A stretch of 49,087 nucleotides of DNA from a virus: the IMG/VR virus record IMGVR_UViG_3300039149_000003, positions 1 through 49,087 of that record, one strand, 5' to 3'. Positions 39,263 through 47,866 of this stretch are shown piece after piece (position 1 is the first letter of the stretch; each line of letters starts with the position of its first letter). Under the pieces are notes generated by a model. It saw nothing but the letters and a program-made list of their open reading frames with translations. It ran no database searches and had not been told where the DNA came from. Made by a program: the position numbers and the translations under genes.

Positions 39263-41422
39263 TTACGCAGCTCCTTTCGATTGCGTAGGCGGCTGTATCT
39301 GTAACTGGCCGGCCTGAACCATTAAGTCATAAACCGGCTTAAGCTCCGGTATAATTTGTAAAGCAGCCTCAATTTCTTCCGGTTTAACATTCTGGAGTAA
39401 TTGAGCCAACTGAATAAACTGAGCAAATAATTGTGTTCCCTGATGTTTGAGCAATATCTTCTTGCGATTAGCAATACCAAGGACCTGCAAAGTCTCTTCG
39501 AGCATCGGCTGAGGGGTCGGATTAGAAGTCAGTTCGTGTGCCTTCAAATATGCCGCTTCTTTTCGCTGTTTATCGAACGGCATAGTCGAACCAGGCACAA
39601 TATTAACATCAAACCGCATATCCAGTAAATCCTGTGTTAATGCCGCCATGCTCCGCTCTTCATTGCCGCTAATAATGCGAACCTTACGACCTTCTGAATA
39701 GTTATTTTGAACAATCTCGGCAATGAGAGTTAACGTATTATCAATCCAGCCATCCAAGAATATCGATTGCATAGCAGTATAGTCATGACTGTTAACGTCA
39801 ATTTTTGCCGCCTCGGTAGCCGTCATTTTGCCGGTACCTTTTTGGAGCGGGGTTTTATTACTGCCAGCTCCACGAGCTGTATCCTGAGAGAACATGGAGT
39901 CATCCATATCCTGCTTAATCATCTGACTGAGTAATATCGTTGCCGGGTCCATCCGGCCATACTCCATGTTCTTAATCTTATCAATTGCACCTTTAGCAAC
40001 GATAATGATTTTGCCAAGTCCTCTCGGCTTGACCATCCTCACTTTGCCTTTGCGGTCCCGGGCAAGGGCGTTCTGTTCCATGAGCCGCTCTGGGTCTGCG
40101 GTAAGCCGCGTCCTGTGAACCAAAGTACTGACTGTAAGATTGAGCATGTCCTGATTATTACGAACCATCTCGACTGCATTACCGCCCTGCCACATATGAG
40201 GCAGGATATGATACGGCATTACATGGAACGGCCAGCGACTGTACTTGTATTGCTGGGCACTAAAGTCACCATCCACTTCCGGATTAAGAATATTCCGACC
40301 AATCCTCAACACAAACCGGCCATTAGGGAATCTCGGCTTATCGTATTCTTTAATAACCTGCATCGGCCATTTTGCCGAGTCAAACTCCTCACCTGTTTTC
40401 GAGTCAGTATGTATCCCGGTTTCTGGGTCAGTAACAATAACTCCCTGGTCATTAAGAACCTTCGCTGGTACAGGGTCCTCAATTTTGATATGATCTGTTG
40501 TGTAATCCTTCCAGTATGTCTCCTCGATATTGACGTACTTCTGGTCATTAGTAAAGGACATATCCTCTTTGAATTCCTGATTACCAGCCCTGCCGAGAAT
40601 AAGGTCAACAAGCCGGTTGAACCTCAATCGTGGATTAGCTCGGTATGTGTCCCAATCCGTCCCGGCCTTTTGGCTGTCGTAATTTATCTGCTGCCCTTCA
40701 ATGTACTGAGGGTCGTCAGCGGTATAAGACTGTTTCTCGATTTCTACCGCATACTCCGGCCATCGTGCCTGTGCCCATTCCATTTTCACCCGGCGCTTAG
40801 TGCCACAACTCTCCGCTTCCTCCATCGTCTCTGCGGTTGGGTCTGTCCAGAAAGTAGCAGGGTTAATAAATGAATGCCTGACATTACCGACCCATTGGCC
40901 TTCGTCACCATCCCAGGTCACTCGACTGTCCCAATGAGTCTTACCGACCATATAACCAAATATAGCAGCGTCAAGAATGCCGTAAATAAGTTTGAGTCTC
41001 ATGGAAAGCTCATATTGAGATTCCCAGATATATTGCAAAATGCCCGCCCATTGCTCAGCAAACTCCTGAACACCTTCCTTATCGGCATCCCACGGAAAGG
41101 CAAGAACTTTAGGATTATTTTTAGCTAACTTCGATACAGTCGAGAACATTAGCGGGTAAATACGATTAAGGATAATGTAATTCCAGTCATCCCTCGGCTT
41201 GATATTCTGGAGCTGACGGCCCCAGACATATTTGAAAGCAACGAACCACATATTTCTCCATTGCTTTGTAACATACATACCAGCGTCACGCTTCTTATCA
41301 AGAAGAACGTTCAGTTCTGGGAATTTGTCCTCGGCGAGATGTATCTTATCAACATCCGTATCAATGTTGACATCACTCCGGCCAGCATGTTGACTATAAT
41401 TTTCTGAACTACCTGACGGCAT
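39263..41422 (-). CDS. Portal protein (P22-like), 719 aa
   Basis: Starts MPSGSSENYSQHAGRSDVNI. The body has a portal-type pattern: MYVTKQWRNMWFVAFKYVWG, IILNRIYPLMFSTVSKLAKN, RHSFINPATFWTDPTAETME, FHVMPYHILPHMWQGGNAVE, and GKIIIVAKGAIDKIKNMEYG, with a long helical C-terminus (FAQFIQLAQLLQNVKPEEIE). Large size (719 aa) matches P22-type portals rather than siphovirus portals. It sits between the 172-aa gene and the terminator. Portal forms the DNA entry ring. Confidence 0.9.
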   Translation of the reverse strand: MPSGSSENYSQHAGRSDVNIDTDVDKIHLAEDKFPELNVLLDKKRDAGMYVTKQWRNMWFVAFKYVWGRQLQNIKPRDDWNYIILNRIYPLMFSTVSKLAKNNPKVLAFPWDADKEGVQEFAEQWAGILQYIWESQYELSMRLKLIYGILDAAIFGYMVGKTHWDSRVTWDGDEGQWVGNVRHSFINPATFWTDPTAETMEEAESCGTKRRVKMEWAQARWPEYAVEIEKQSYTADDPQYIEGQQINYDSQKAGTDWDTYRANPRLRFNRLVDLILGRAGNQEFKEDMSFTNDQKYVNIEETYWKDYTTDHIKIEDPVPAKVLNDQGVIVTDPETGIHTDSKTGEEFDSAKWPMQVIKEYDKPRFPNGRFVLRIGRNILNPEVDGDFSAQQYKYSRWPFHVMPYHILPHMWQGGNAVEMVRNNQDMLNLTVSTLVHRTRLTADPERLMEQNALARDRKGKVRMVKPRGLGKIIIVAKGAIDKIKNMEYGRMDPATILLSQMIKQDMDDSMFSQDTARGAGSNKTPLQKGTGKMTATEAAKIDVNSHDYTAMQSIFLDGWIDNTLTLIAEIVQNNYSEGRKVRIISGNEERSMAALTQDLLDMRFDVNIVPGSTMPFDKQRKEAAYLKAHELTSNPTPQPMLEETLQVLGIANRKKILLKHQGTQLFAQFIQLAQLLQNVKPEEIEAALQIIPELKPVYDLMVQAGQLQIQPPTQSKGAA

Positions 41423-41431
41423 AATTCTCCC

Positions 41432-41950
41432 TTATGATGTTCTTTGGTATCTGAAAATCGGCAGCAAAATTCCACCAATACTCGCAACGCTCGTTTTAGT
41501 CGTAAATTGTAAATGAACATCGTGGATACCCGGTAAGTCCAACATGAGGAACGCATCAGTATCGTCCGCTGCCTCGTTACGAAGTGTCACATCATACGGA
41601 CCTTCATCATAAACACTGGTAATCGTGTCTGCCCAATAAGCCGTAAGGGCCGCTCCCGTAATCGGGTCATTAGTCACTACCCGAGCGCCAAGAGTTACTA
41701 CTCCTGTCCATAAAGTGAGGATCGGCCCATTAGCGGCAGCCCTACCATATAACCCCATTGTGGCCGCTTCGTTCTCAGCGTCCGTACCATAGAACATAAT
41801 AACCGCAGCATTCGACTCTATGGGCATGTCCACCTTCCGGGCTATATATGTCGAATTACTATGCTCAAAAGTGCTGATAGCAGATACTGTATCCAATAAC
41901 GCATTGCCATGTAATGGCTCCCATTTGTTATGTTTATGCTGAGAGTACAT
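41432..41950 (-). CDS. Virion protein next to portal, 172 aa
   Basis: Start at ATG 41950 behind AAGGAGATTTC. MYSQHKHNKWEPLHGNALLD and beta-rich sequence with YIARKVDMPIESNAAVIMFY and VYDEGPYDVTLRNEAADD, ending SIGGILLPIFRYQRTS. Not recognised; position suggests a head-completion or tail-interface protein. Confidence 0.66.
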   Translation of the reverse strand: MYSQHKHNKWEPLHGNALLDTVSAISTFEHSNSTYIARKVDMPIESNAAVIMFYGTDAENEAATMGLYGRAAANGPILTLWTGVVTLGARVVTNDPITGAALTAYWADTITSVYDEGPYDVTLRNEAADDTDAFLMLDLPGIHDVHLQFTTKTSVASIGGILLPIFRYQRTS

Positions 41951-41959
41951 GAAATCTCC

Positions 41960-42205
41960 TTAATCTTCACTCATTATGTTTGTTTGTTCTTTGTTCATCT
42001 CCTCAGCTACTTCGAACTCCTGACCATCATCCTTCACACCCAAGAGGCTCTTGTCATCATCCTCTGGATTGCCGCGTATCTGGTAAGAGGCCTTAAAACC
42101 GAGTTTGTAACCAAAGATAGTCAGCTTTACACCGACATAAATACCAAGAGCAAATAAGAACACCGAACCCAACATTGCAGAAATAAGTGTGTAGCCTTCT
42201 GGCAT
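41960..42205 (-). CDS. Small membrane protein, 81 aa
   Basis: MPEGYTLISAMLGSVFLFAL continues GIYVGVKLTIFGYKLGF, one N-terminal membrane segment, then an acidic tail (NPEDDDKSLLGVKDDGQEFE). Its ATG overlaps the previous stop as TAATG. Possible holin-like or membrane adaptor, but the tail is long. No family recognised. Confidence 0.62.
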   Translation of the reverse strand: MPEGYTLISAMLGSVFLFALGIYVGVKLTIFGYKLGFKASYQIRGNPEDDDKSLLGVKDDGQEFEVAEEMNKEQTNIMSED

Positions 42206-42483
42206 TAAGTATCCTCATCAGCTTTCTCGTTGGCAACAACTGGCTTTTCTTTGTCCTTATCGTAAATACTCACTCCACCATCAGCGGCCTGAATAGCTTT
42301 GCCGAATCTCATTCTCGCATCTTCAAGAGCACGATACGCAAGTACAATATTAGCTCTTGCCTCCTCTAAATTCTCCGGACCACACTCAATAACACAGTCC
42401 ATCATATTCTCACGGACGAACTTTTTGCCCTGCTCAATCTCACCCCTCATTTGGTGACAGTTGTTTTTGAACTCTTGCGACAT
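42205..42483 (-). CDS. Possible Acb2/Tad1-like helical hairpin protein, 92 aa
   Basis: Start at ATG 42483 behind GAAGGAGAACGAAA. The core ARANIVLAYRALEDARMRFG followed by KAIQAADGGVSIYDK recalls the helix-turn-helix and the SIYDK segment I associate with proteins annotated as Acb2/Tad1 hairpin domain, which sequester cyclic nucleotides of CBASS and Thoeris defence. N-terminus is helical with two cysteines; the tail is acidic. It lies in the late block near TerL. The link is from memory of sequence patterns and is the weakest part; the helical hairpin itself is plausible. Confidence 0.5.
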   Translation of the reverse strand: MSQEFKNNCHQMRGEIEQGKKFVRENMMDCVIECGPENLEEARANIVLAYRALEDARMRFGKAIQAADGGVSIYDKDKEKPVVANEKADEDT

Positions 42484-42584
42484 TTTCGTTCTCCTTCTTT
42501 TTTTCGTTTCCTTGTTTTCTGCCCTTTTAACACTTTATCGACCGGCCAGCCACCTAAAAACCACAATTTCTTTACTTGACCCAT
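42447..42584 (-). CDS. Small basic protein, 45 aa
   Basis: ATG at 42584 with TAGGGTAAAAATT upstream. MGQVKKLWFLGGWPVDKVLK then a strongly basic GQKTRKRKKEGERKCRKSS. It overlaps the hairpin protein by 37 bases in another frame. Basic tail suggests nucleic-acid contact. Could be a spurious frame, but the ribosome site and composition argue for real use. Confidence 0.45.
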   Translation of the reverse strand: MGQVKKLWFLGGWPVDKVLKGQKTRKRKKEGERKCRKSSKTTVTK

Positions 42585-42594
42585 AATTTTTACC

Positions 42595-43098
42595 CTACCT
42601 TATATCAAGAATCGGCTTGCGATTTATCTTTTTAACGTCAATAAGACCGGTCCTGGAATCACTCTGCGGAGGCGCTCCGTTCGGGTAATGAACGACAACA
42701 CCATTAGCATCTTCGACATAATACGATACCATCCCATTCGGATCTTCCAAAAAAGTGAACCCAGAATACAAAACCCTTTGCTCAGTACCGGCACGAAAGG
42801 ACGCTATATAGTTGTGTATCCGAGACACTCCATCTGGATCGTTAGGGTCAACTAACGTCCCGACATAAGTTATCGTGAAATCAGGGTCATTACAGGTTAA
42901 CATTCCGTACTCACCGTCAAGCTCAGTGACTTTCAATGGAATATAACTAACCGTATTAGACGGCCTCACATTAGTTGCGAACAGTATATCCGATGTGACT
43001 TGATTGGGATCATACGGAAACAGAACAGTCGGCTCAGGCGGCCGTACAGGGTTATACAGATACATTGTTATAACCGCTAATGTCAGCAACTTAATCAT
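42595..43098 (-). CDS. Exported or membrane-anchored protein, 167 aa
   Basis: Start at ATG 43098 behind AGTAAGGAGAATAGAA. A signal-like N-terminus (MIKLLTLAVITMYLYNPVRP) and a beta-rich rest with DPN motifs (FPYDPNQVTSDIL, LVDPNDPDGVSRIHNYI, FTFLEDPNGMVSYY). The end is basic (KKINRKPILDIR). No enzyme motif recognised. Lies directly after TerL, so late expression; may act at the envelope. Confidence 0.65.
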   Translation of the reverse strand: MIKLLTLAVITMYLYNPVRPPEPTVLFPYDPNQVTSDILFATNVRPSNTVSYIPLKVTELDGEYGMLTCNDPDFTITYVGTLVDPNDPDGVSRIHNYIASFRAGTEQRVLYSGFTFLEDPNGMVSYYVEDANGVVVHYPNGAPPQSDSRTGLIDVKKINRKPILDIR

Positions 43099-43115
43099 TT
43101 CTATTCTCCTTACTT

Positions 43116-44909
43116 TTAGTCCTCATAATCCTCAATATCAGCATACAACAACGAATTTTCCTCCTCCTCGTAGTCCATATCACTATCATCATCCACCTGG
43201 CCCATAACAGTCACATGAGCCTTTGGCTTTTCGGTCTTATTGAGCCAGCTAAGATCCTCAATACCCATTTCACACCTTTGGTGAAGCTGAATTAACCCGG
43301 AAAGCATAATAACACAATCGTCAAATTTACCTACATCGGCCTGTGGCTTACCGTCCTTACCATAAATAAACACTCGGAACTCGTCAAGTACCCTTTGGTC
43401 ATAAATTCTAAGCTCACCCTCCTGAGTAACTTTGTCAAGGTCGGCTATCATCGGTTTTCTGGTCAATGTAGTAGTCCGCCACCCGAGCAGTGCACCCGGT
43501 TCCGTGTACTCTGTTTCCTCTTTCTGCTCTCTCTGGTAAATGAACGGATAACTGGCTTGCTTGAAGATATTAAGAACAGCCAGACCAATTGAGTTCATCT
43601 CCGGTGACGCCCATGCCATATTAAAGAAGATCGCGGCCATAAGCATCTGCTGACCGTACTCAATAGTATCAGGACGGCCATAATAGACCATAGGTAAATC
43701 GAAAGCATTACGGTCCAAAACACCCGCCACCGATCTATCTGGATCGCTGCGTTTGTCCGTGGGATCGCAGAGAATACCCTCGGCAACATCACCAAACACA
43801 ATGTAGCTATGATTGGGTTCTGGTAACTTCCAAACGGCCCAGCAGTTCTCTCTTTTATTGACCTCTCGATACTTGACATCGAATTTACCTCCATCGGGTT
43901 TCATATAAAACTCAATGTGCTTCGCCGGCCGGCAGCAATGTTTCTCCATCTTATCCAAAGCACTCGGCAGGAACACCATTCGACCGGTACCCTGAAATGC
44001 TTCTTTTGCATTGGCCGGATATTCCTGCATGAACCGCGGCAAGTCATTTTTGAAATCGTTTGTTATCACCCACCGACGCCAGTACAACTGAGTAGGCGTG
44101 CAGTTGTACTTGGCGATAAGCTCCAGCTCGTCACCATATATCTCATGGTCCGATTCCGGCTCAAGCAAATAGTCCTTCGGTATCGGCATCTGATAATCTG
44201 GGAATATCTGCCAGGCTAAGAACACCGGAAGGAAGCCATTATAATCTCGAATCTCACCGTGAAGATTGAGCTGGTCCCTCACAAACTTCGTAGCTATCTG
44301 GAACCTGTCGTGGAACTCACCTGTAGTGCCGAACGCCGTGGACTCAATAACAATTGATGTGTCCGGGGTCTTAGGCACTTCCTGGAATAAGCCGTAACAT
44401 TGCTTCGAGGCATGAGCCCAGAACGCCAGCTCCGTAACGTGGAGCTTGTGGTTCATACCACCACGGCCTAATATCTCCTTACCTGCTGTCTGGCATAAGA
44501 TACTCGAATGATGTGGCGGTTTATACTCGATCTCTTTCCTGCTCGAATAGAGCGGGTCTCTCCTAATGTTCTTCGGAACCTCATCCTGGAACCGCCTAAT
44601 CATCTTCCAAACCTTAGCTGTACTATCCGTATCTGCTGAGATAAGAGTTGCTATCCTGTTCGGTCTGCGATTAACATCCTCGAACATATCAGCCGCCTCA
44701 CCAGTCGATACGCCCTCTTGCCTGGCCTTGAGTACTATCAACCGAACAGGCAGGTTACGTTCTATTTGCAAGCGTTTGGTATTGTGAACTTTGAGTTGAG
44801 CTATGTTATGGTCAAGCGGAACCGTGACGCCGGCCTTATTGACAATCTTAAGATTGTCGTATTGCCAGCCAAGTGATGTGGAGTCGGTTAGGGTTTCAGT
44901 GGTTTGCAT
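43116..44909 (-). CDS. terL: Terminase large subunit, 597 aa
   Basis: N-terminal ATPase with Walker A-like RLIVLKARQEGVSTGEAADM and Walker B-like DTSIVIESTAFGTTGEFHD; the C-terminal RNase H-like nuclease has YIVFGDVAEGILCDPTDK, RSVAGVLDRN and GKFDDCVIMLSGLIQLHQ, carrying the acidic metal ligands. Size and order match phage TerL. It powers DNA packaging and makes the cut. Its start overlaps the 79-aa gene by 14 bases. High confidence. Confidence 0.94.
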   Translation of the reverse strand: MQTTETLTDSTSLGWQYDNLKIVNKAGVTVPLDHNIAQLKVHNTKRLQIERNLPVRLIVLKARQEGVSTGEAADMFEDVNRRPNRIATLISADTDSTAKVWKMIRRFQDEVPKNIRRDPLYSSRKEIEYKPPHHSSILCQTAGKEILGRGGMNHKLHVTELAFWAHASKQCYGLFQEVPKTPDTSIVIESTAFGTTGEFHDRFQIATKFVRDQLNLHGEIRDYNGFLPVFLAWQIFPDYQMPIPKDYLLEPESDHEIYGDELELIAKYNCTPTQLYWRRWVITNDFKNDLPRFMQEYPANAKEAFQGTGRMVFLPSALDKMEKHCCRPAKHIEFYMKPDGGKFDVKYREVNKRENCWAVWKLPEPNHSYIVFGDVAEGILCDPTDKRSDPDRSVAGVLDRNAFDLPMVYYGRPDTIEYGQQMLMAAIFFNMAWASPEMNSIGLAVLNIFKQASYPFIYQREQKEETEYTEPGALLGWRTTTLTRKPMIADLDKVTQEGELRIYDQRVLDEFRVFIYGKDGKPQADVGKFDDCVIMLSGLIQLHQRCEMGIEDLSWLNKTEKPKAHVTVMGQVDDDSDMDYEEEENSLLYADIEDYED

Positions 44910-45135
44910 CCTGCTTTTCTTTTTCTTCTCGCTCCATCATTAATCTGAACATGTGCGTTTCAATATTTTTGTATGTTCTTTCTAAAGCTTTATATTGACC
45001 AAGCCAAAACTTAGAATCATCATCATCATCCCTCTTACCCGTACAATACGCCGTTCCAGCATACCGCTCTATTATTGTCATGTCCTCAAATATTTCATCG
45101 GTGATTTGCTTTAGTTTTTCTTCCGTTTCAATCAT
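44896..45135 (-). CDS. Helical protein between TerS and TerL, 79 aa
   Basis: MIETEEKLKQITDEIFEDMT, then GTAYCTGKRDDDDDSKFW and ERTYKNIETHMFRLMMEREE. Mostly alpha-helical and acidic. It overlaps TerS by 4 bases and TerL by 14, so the three are coupled. Not a recognised family; a terminase accessory is a reasonable guess. Confidence 0.66.
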   Translation of the reverse strand: MIETEEKLKQITDEIFEDMTIIERYAGTAYCTGKRDDDDDSKFWLGQYKALERTYKNIETHMFRLMMEREEKEKQDANH

Positions 45136-45632
45136 TCTCTATTAATCCCATCGCCAGCAGCCTTTATTTTCTTAATCTTCGCTTCCATTTCCGGTATCGT
45201 CATACGCTTATCTTCGACCGAAACAATCTCAGTGGCTTTGCCCTCCTGTAATTGCAGTCGATTGAAAATATCCTTCGATAATTTGCATAACTCTTTAATT
45301 GCATCAGCGCTAAGCTTCGACCTGCCCTCAAGTAATGCCTCAAGGTTCCTGAGATTAATAGCGTCAATTATACTTAGTGAGCGCCTGAGCCTGATATGAA
45401 GAAAACACTCTCTGAGCTTCTTAGTCTCCTCATAATCATCCGGCCTTGTTCGCATCATACGCCTGACTGTAACTTCAGGACAGCCGAGGTCGGCGGCTAT
45501 TACACTTACCGGATCGCCCATTGCATAACGACTGTAAATCTCGGCAAGAGTATTTTGTTTTGCGTCACCGAAAATGAGAGCGTTATCGTGGTTGATAACT
45601 GAGACGTCGACTTGTTGAGGCTGTTCGTCCAT
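45132..45632 (-). CDS. terS: Terminase small subunit-like protein, 166 aa
   Basis: Begins MDEQPQQVDVSVINHDNALI. A helix-turn-helix is visible (LAEIYSRYAMGDPVSVIAAD, LGCPEVTVRRMMRTRPDD), followed by helical oligomerisation segments (RRSLSIIDAINLRNLEALLE, KELCKLSKDIFNRLQL). Location upstream of TerL, with a helical accessory between, fits TerS. Sequence identity to known TerS could not be checked. Confidence 0.78.
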   Translation of the reverse strand: MDEQPQQVDVSVINHDNALIFGDAKQNTLAEIYSRYAMGDPVSVIAADLGCPEVTVRRMMRTRPDDYEETKKLRECFLHIRLRRSLSIIDAINLRNLEALLEGRSKLSADAIKELCKLSKDIFNRLQLQEGKATEIVSVEDKRMTIPEMEAKIKKIKAAGDGINRE

Positions 45633-45646
45633 AATATCCTAATCGG

Positions 45647-45791
45647 TTATTGAATATAGATATCTTCATTCTTGATAGATGTAACAACCAATTTACCATG
45701 TTTTTTAATATCCCAATGAGGTATGAACTCTCTAAACTCTACTATTTGCTCACAATATAATTTAACTACTTCATCCCATTGCTTCTGACAT
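45647..45791 (-). pseudogene. Frameshifted small gene (about 47 aa)
   Basis: An ATG at 45791 opens MSEAMG and stops at TGA; one base fewer in the GGG run would continue into DEVVKLYCEQIVEFREFIPH, ending NEDIYIQ. The downstream part has a protein-like pattern although it lacks a start in its own frame (it follows the stop of the 130-aa gene in frame). Either a real one-base insertion or a sequencing error. Confidence 0.5.
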
Positions 45792-45793
45792 AA

Positions 45794-46186
45794 TCACTTT
45801 TGTTGTCTGTATTTTGCACATTTCACAAAATATTTTGATTCTTCATCACATACCATCCATTGATATCCTTCTGGGAGAGGATGCTCTTTTGTAGCTTCCT
45901 TCCACCAATTCTCCATCTGTAAATTACACCATATCGCGGATTGAGATACCATTTCAGAAGTAAAGTCTTTCTTATTCTGATGATGAAGCTGAAGAAGAGT
46001 AGGCTTAAAGCCGTTGTATCTTTTGACAATTTCGTTAATAACAGCTTCCAACTGTACCACAGGGTCATTCAGATAGCATTTTGAGGGCGAAAGTAAAACA
46101 CGCTCAACCCCGTCAGGCGTAAGCAATTCTACAATTTCGTAATCTTCATTTACTCTTAATTGATGAGGCAATTCTCTATTTTCCAT
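45794..46186 (-). CDS. Hypothetical protein, 130 aa
   Basis: MENRELPHQLRVNEDYEIVE, with DGVERVLLSPSKCYLNDPVV and a middle (AIWCNLQMENWWKEATKEHP). Ribosome site AAGGAAGAATGT lies within the tandem KEEC codons of the upstream gene. Not recognised; acidic, with Trp-rich middle. Confidence 0.65.
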   Translation of the reverse strand: MENRELPHQLRVNEDYEIVELLTPDGVERVLLSPSKCYLNDPVVQLEAVINEIVKRYNGFKPTLLQLHHQNKKDFTSEMVSQSAIWCNLQMENWWKEATKEHPLPEGYQWMVCDEESKYFVKCAKYRQQK

Positions 46187-46412
46187 TACATTCTTCCTTA
46201 CATTCTTCCTTACACTGTTTCATGAAATCTTTTGTGATTAATTTACTTGGCACTTTTCTCAAAGTTAGCATATAAATACTCTCGCACTTTGGGCAAAACA
46301 TAGCCTTTGATAATAAGCCGTTTGACACTTCCCTCAATGTCTCGCCGCACTTACAATAGGCGTGGTGAATATAAGGGGTTGCTCCTATTTGGAAGTTATT
46401 AAACATTACCAT
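46176..46412 (-). CDS. Zinc-ribbon protein, 78 aa
   Basis: HHAYCKCGETLREVSNG then AMFCPKCESIYMLTLRK gives two CxC/CxxC pairs. The tail repeats KEECKEEC, a 12-base tandem duplication that includes the ribosome site for the next gene. Small metal-binding protein, function unknown. Confidence 0.68.
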   Translation of the reverse strand: MVMFNNFQIGATPYIHHAYCKCGETLREVSNGLLSKAMFCPKCESIYMLTLRKVPSKLITKDFMKQCKEECKEECNGK

Positions 46413-46433
46413 ACAATCTTACCTTCCTTTGAG

Positions 46434-46763
46434 TTAGGTGTTCGTATCTGAATGACATTGCCCTACCCTTCGATGACAAATATTAAAATTTGGTGACCAA
46501 CGATTGAAGTGTATAATTCTACCGCAACCACCAGCACAAAAACAAATATACATCCCACAATTTGCAACCTTTTGTAATTTTCCATTCCATAAATATCTAC
46601 GTCGCCAAATGACTCCACTTTGAGCAAGTTGTTTTATTTCCCTGTCCGAGTACACTTCCGTTCGTTCAATATTTATCTTTCTAAGCAATTTGTGTTTCTC
46701 TCTATGGACTATAATTGCGTAAGAGTCAAAACTGTACCTTTTGGCAATCGGGTGATAGGCCAC
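46434..46763 (-). CDS. Cysteine/histidine-rich small protein, start uncertain (up to 109 aa)
   Basis: The frame is open from GTG 46763 but the first about 20 codons overlap the 95-aa gene; a TTG start near 46688 may be used instead. The folded part has ERTEVYSDREIKQLAQSGVI, VANCGMYICFCAGGCGR and IIHFNRWSPNFNICHR, with five cysteines. Likely zinc binding; family not recognised. Confidence 0.58.
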   Translation of the reverse strand: MAYHPIAKRYSFDSYAIIVHREKHKLLRKINIERTEVYSDREIKQLAQSGVIWRRRYLWNGKLQKVANCGMYICFCAGGCGRIIHFNRWSPNFNICHRRVGQCHSDTNT

Positions 46764-46996
46764 TGAACATTTTTACTTTCTATTGCAAATCCACTGTTAC
46801 TCAACCTTACCAATCCAGTCGCAGCAGAACTTCTGACAATAGATATGAAAATTTCACCTTTACCATCTCTGAATATCTCTCCTGAATCAAACTGTTTTGT
46901 TATTGATATATTTGAATCACAAATTTCGCATTTTTCATGATACTTTTTTAACTCTTTAACATCCACACCACTTGGTAACACACAGTCAATTTTCAT
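46709..46996 (-). CDS. Small protein with zinc-finger-like start, 95 aa
   Basis: Start at ATG 46996 with AAAGGTTTAAAA upstream. MKIDCVLPSGVDVKELKKYH, then KCEICDSNISITKQF, and beta-rich remainder with VRLSNSGFAIESKNVQWP ending GTVLTLTQL. Possibly a single zinc knuckle. Not recognised. Confidence 0.66.
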   Translation of the reverse strand: MKIDCVLPSGVDVKELKKYHEKCEICDSNISITKQFDSGEIFRDGKGEIFISIVRSSAATGLVRLSNSGFAIESKNVQWPITRLPKGTVLTLTQL

Positions 46997-47017
46997 TTTT
47001 AAACCTTTCAAAATACA

Positions 47018-47047
47018 CCCCTGCCTCAGTGGGTGCGGAGGCAGGGG
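47018..47047 (-). terminator. GC-rich stem-loop after the SEC-C gene
   Basis: CCCCTGCCTC (47018-47027) and GAGGCAGGGG (47038-47047) form a perfect 10-bp stem with a 10-base loop. It lies between the SEC-C gene and the 95-aa gene. On the minus strand the stem is followed by TGTATTTTG, a weak U-tract, so termination is probably incomplete. Confidence 0.6.
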
Positions 47048-47086
47048 TTACATCGGCAACGTCAACCGAAAGCAGGGGATTTTTGC

Positions 47087-47866
47087 TCATCCTATAATTT
47101 GGTTCGCCTGCTCGTTAACTTGGTCTGGAGGCTCATTCAGGAAATCAGCATCCGGAGAACCACCGCCACTGTCCTCGATAGGACCGTCACCTTTTGGTTT
47201 CGTTCCCTGCTGTGCCGGCGTCCCTTGACCTGTGCTGCTCATCGCCTGTTCGACTACATTATCATTTTCCAATTTACTATCTCCTTTCTCTGGATTGTCA
47301 CTTAAACCTTTTTTCTCAAGTTGTTCCAAGATTAATGACTTCAATGACTTCGGCTCTGCATCTACATCTCCCTGTCCCAGAACAGAACGCAGAGCAATTA
47401 ACGTTAAAAAGTTTGTCCGATTAAAACCGGCCTGTTTAGAACGTTTTGTAAACTCGACAATCTGGGCCTCGACATCAGTTAGTGACGGGCCACGCTCCGG
47501 GCATGGCGGCAAGCTCTGAATAGCCATCTTTAGTGCCTGGAAGTTCTCGATGATGTCAGCGAAATATGCTTTGTCCAGTTCGCCCATATTGTAAGTTGTT
47601 TCCAGTTTAGCCAGTAATATCATCTGGTCACGGCGCACCAGCTCCGGACCGGGTATGCCTTCGTATGGATTGACTTGCTTACGGAAATCGTTCTTGAGTA
47701 CTTTCTGTGCTACAGCAGTATCCAATCCAGGGCCCTGAATAATCTTCGGCTGCTGATTGCCCGGCTCCTGGTCCTTACCACAGCATCGCTTGAACTTCTT
47801 ACCTGACCCACAGGGACAGGGTTTGTTGCGAGCTGGCTTCTTGGTTGTTGTTGCTGTTTTGCTCAT
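47087..47866 (-). CDS. SEC-C motif protein, 259 aa
   Basis: N-terminal PARNKPCPCGSGKKFKRCCG is a SEC-C zinc motif (CxCx8CC). The middle is helical (RDQMILLAKLETTYNMGELD), and the C-terminus is low complexity (PDADFLNEPPDQVNEQANQI). SEC-C is found in SecA and in many phage proteins, probably for nucleic-acid or protein contact. ATG 47866 follows AAAGGATGCAAA. Role in this phage unknown. Confidence 0.85.
   Translation of the reverse strand: MSKTATTTKKPARNKPCPCGSGKKFKRCCGKDQEPGNQQPKIIQGPGLDTAVAQKVLKNDFRKQVNPYEGIPGPELVRRDQMILLAKLETTYNMGELDKAYFADIIENFQALKMAIQSLPPCPERGPSLTDVEAQIVEFTKRSKQAGFNRTNFLTLIALRSVLGQGDVDAEPKSLKSLILEQLEKKGLSDNPEKGDSKLENDNVVEQAMSSTGQGTPAQQGTKPKGDGPIEDSGGGSPDADFLNEPPDQVNEQANQIIG

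Noticed and set aside
43116-44909. Shared N-terminus of TerL (TTETLTD) and the helicase (TTETLTE) with about 14 identical bases
   Set aside because: Too short to claim homology; the rest of the proteins differ completely, so chance or a shared start context is enough.
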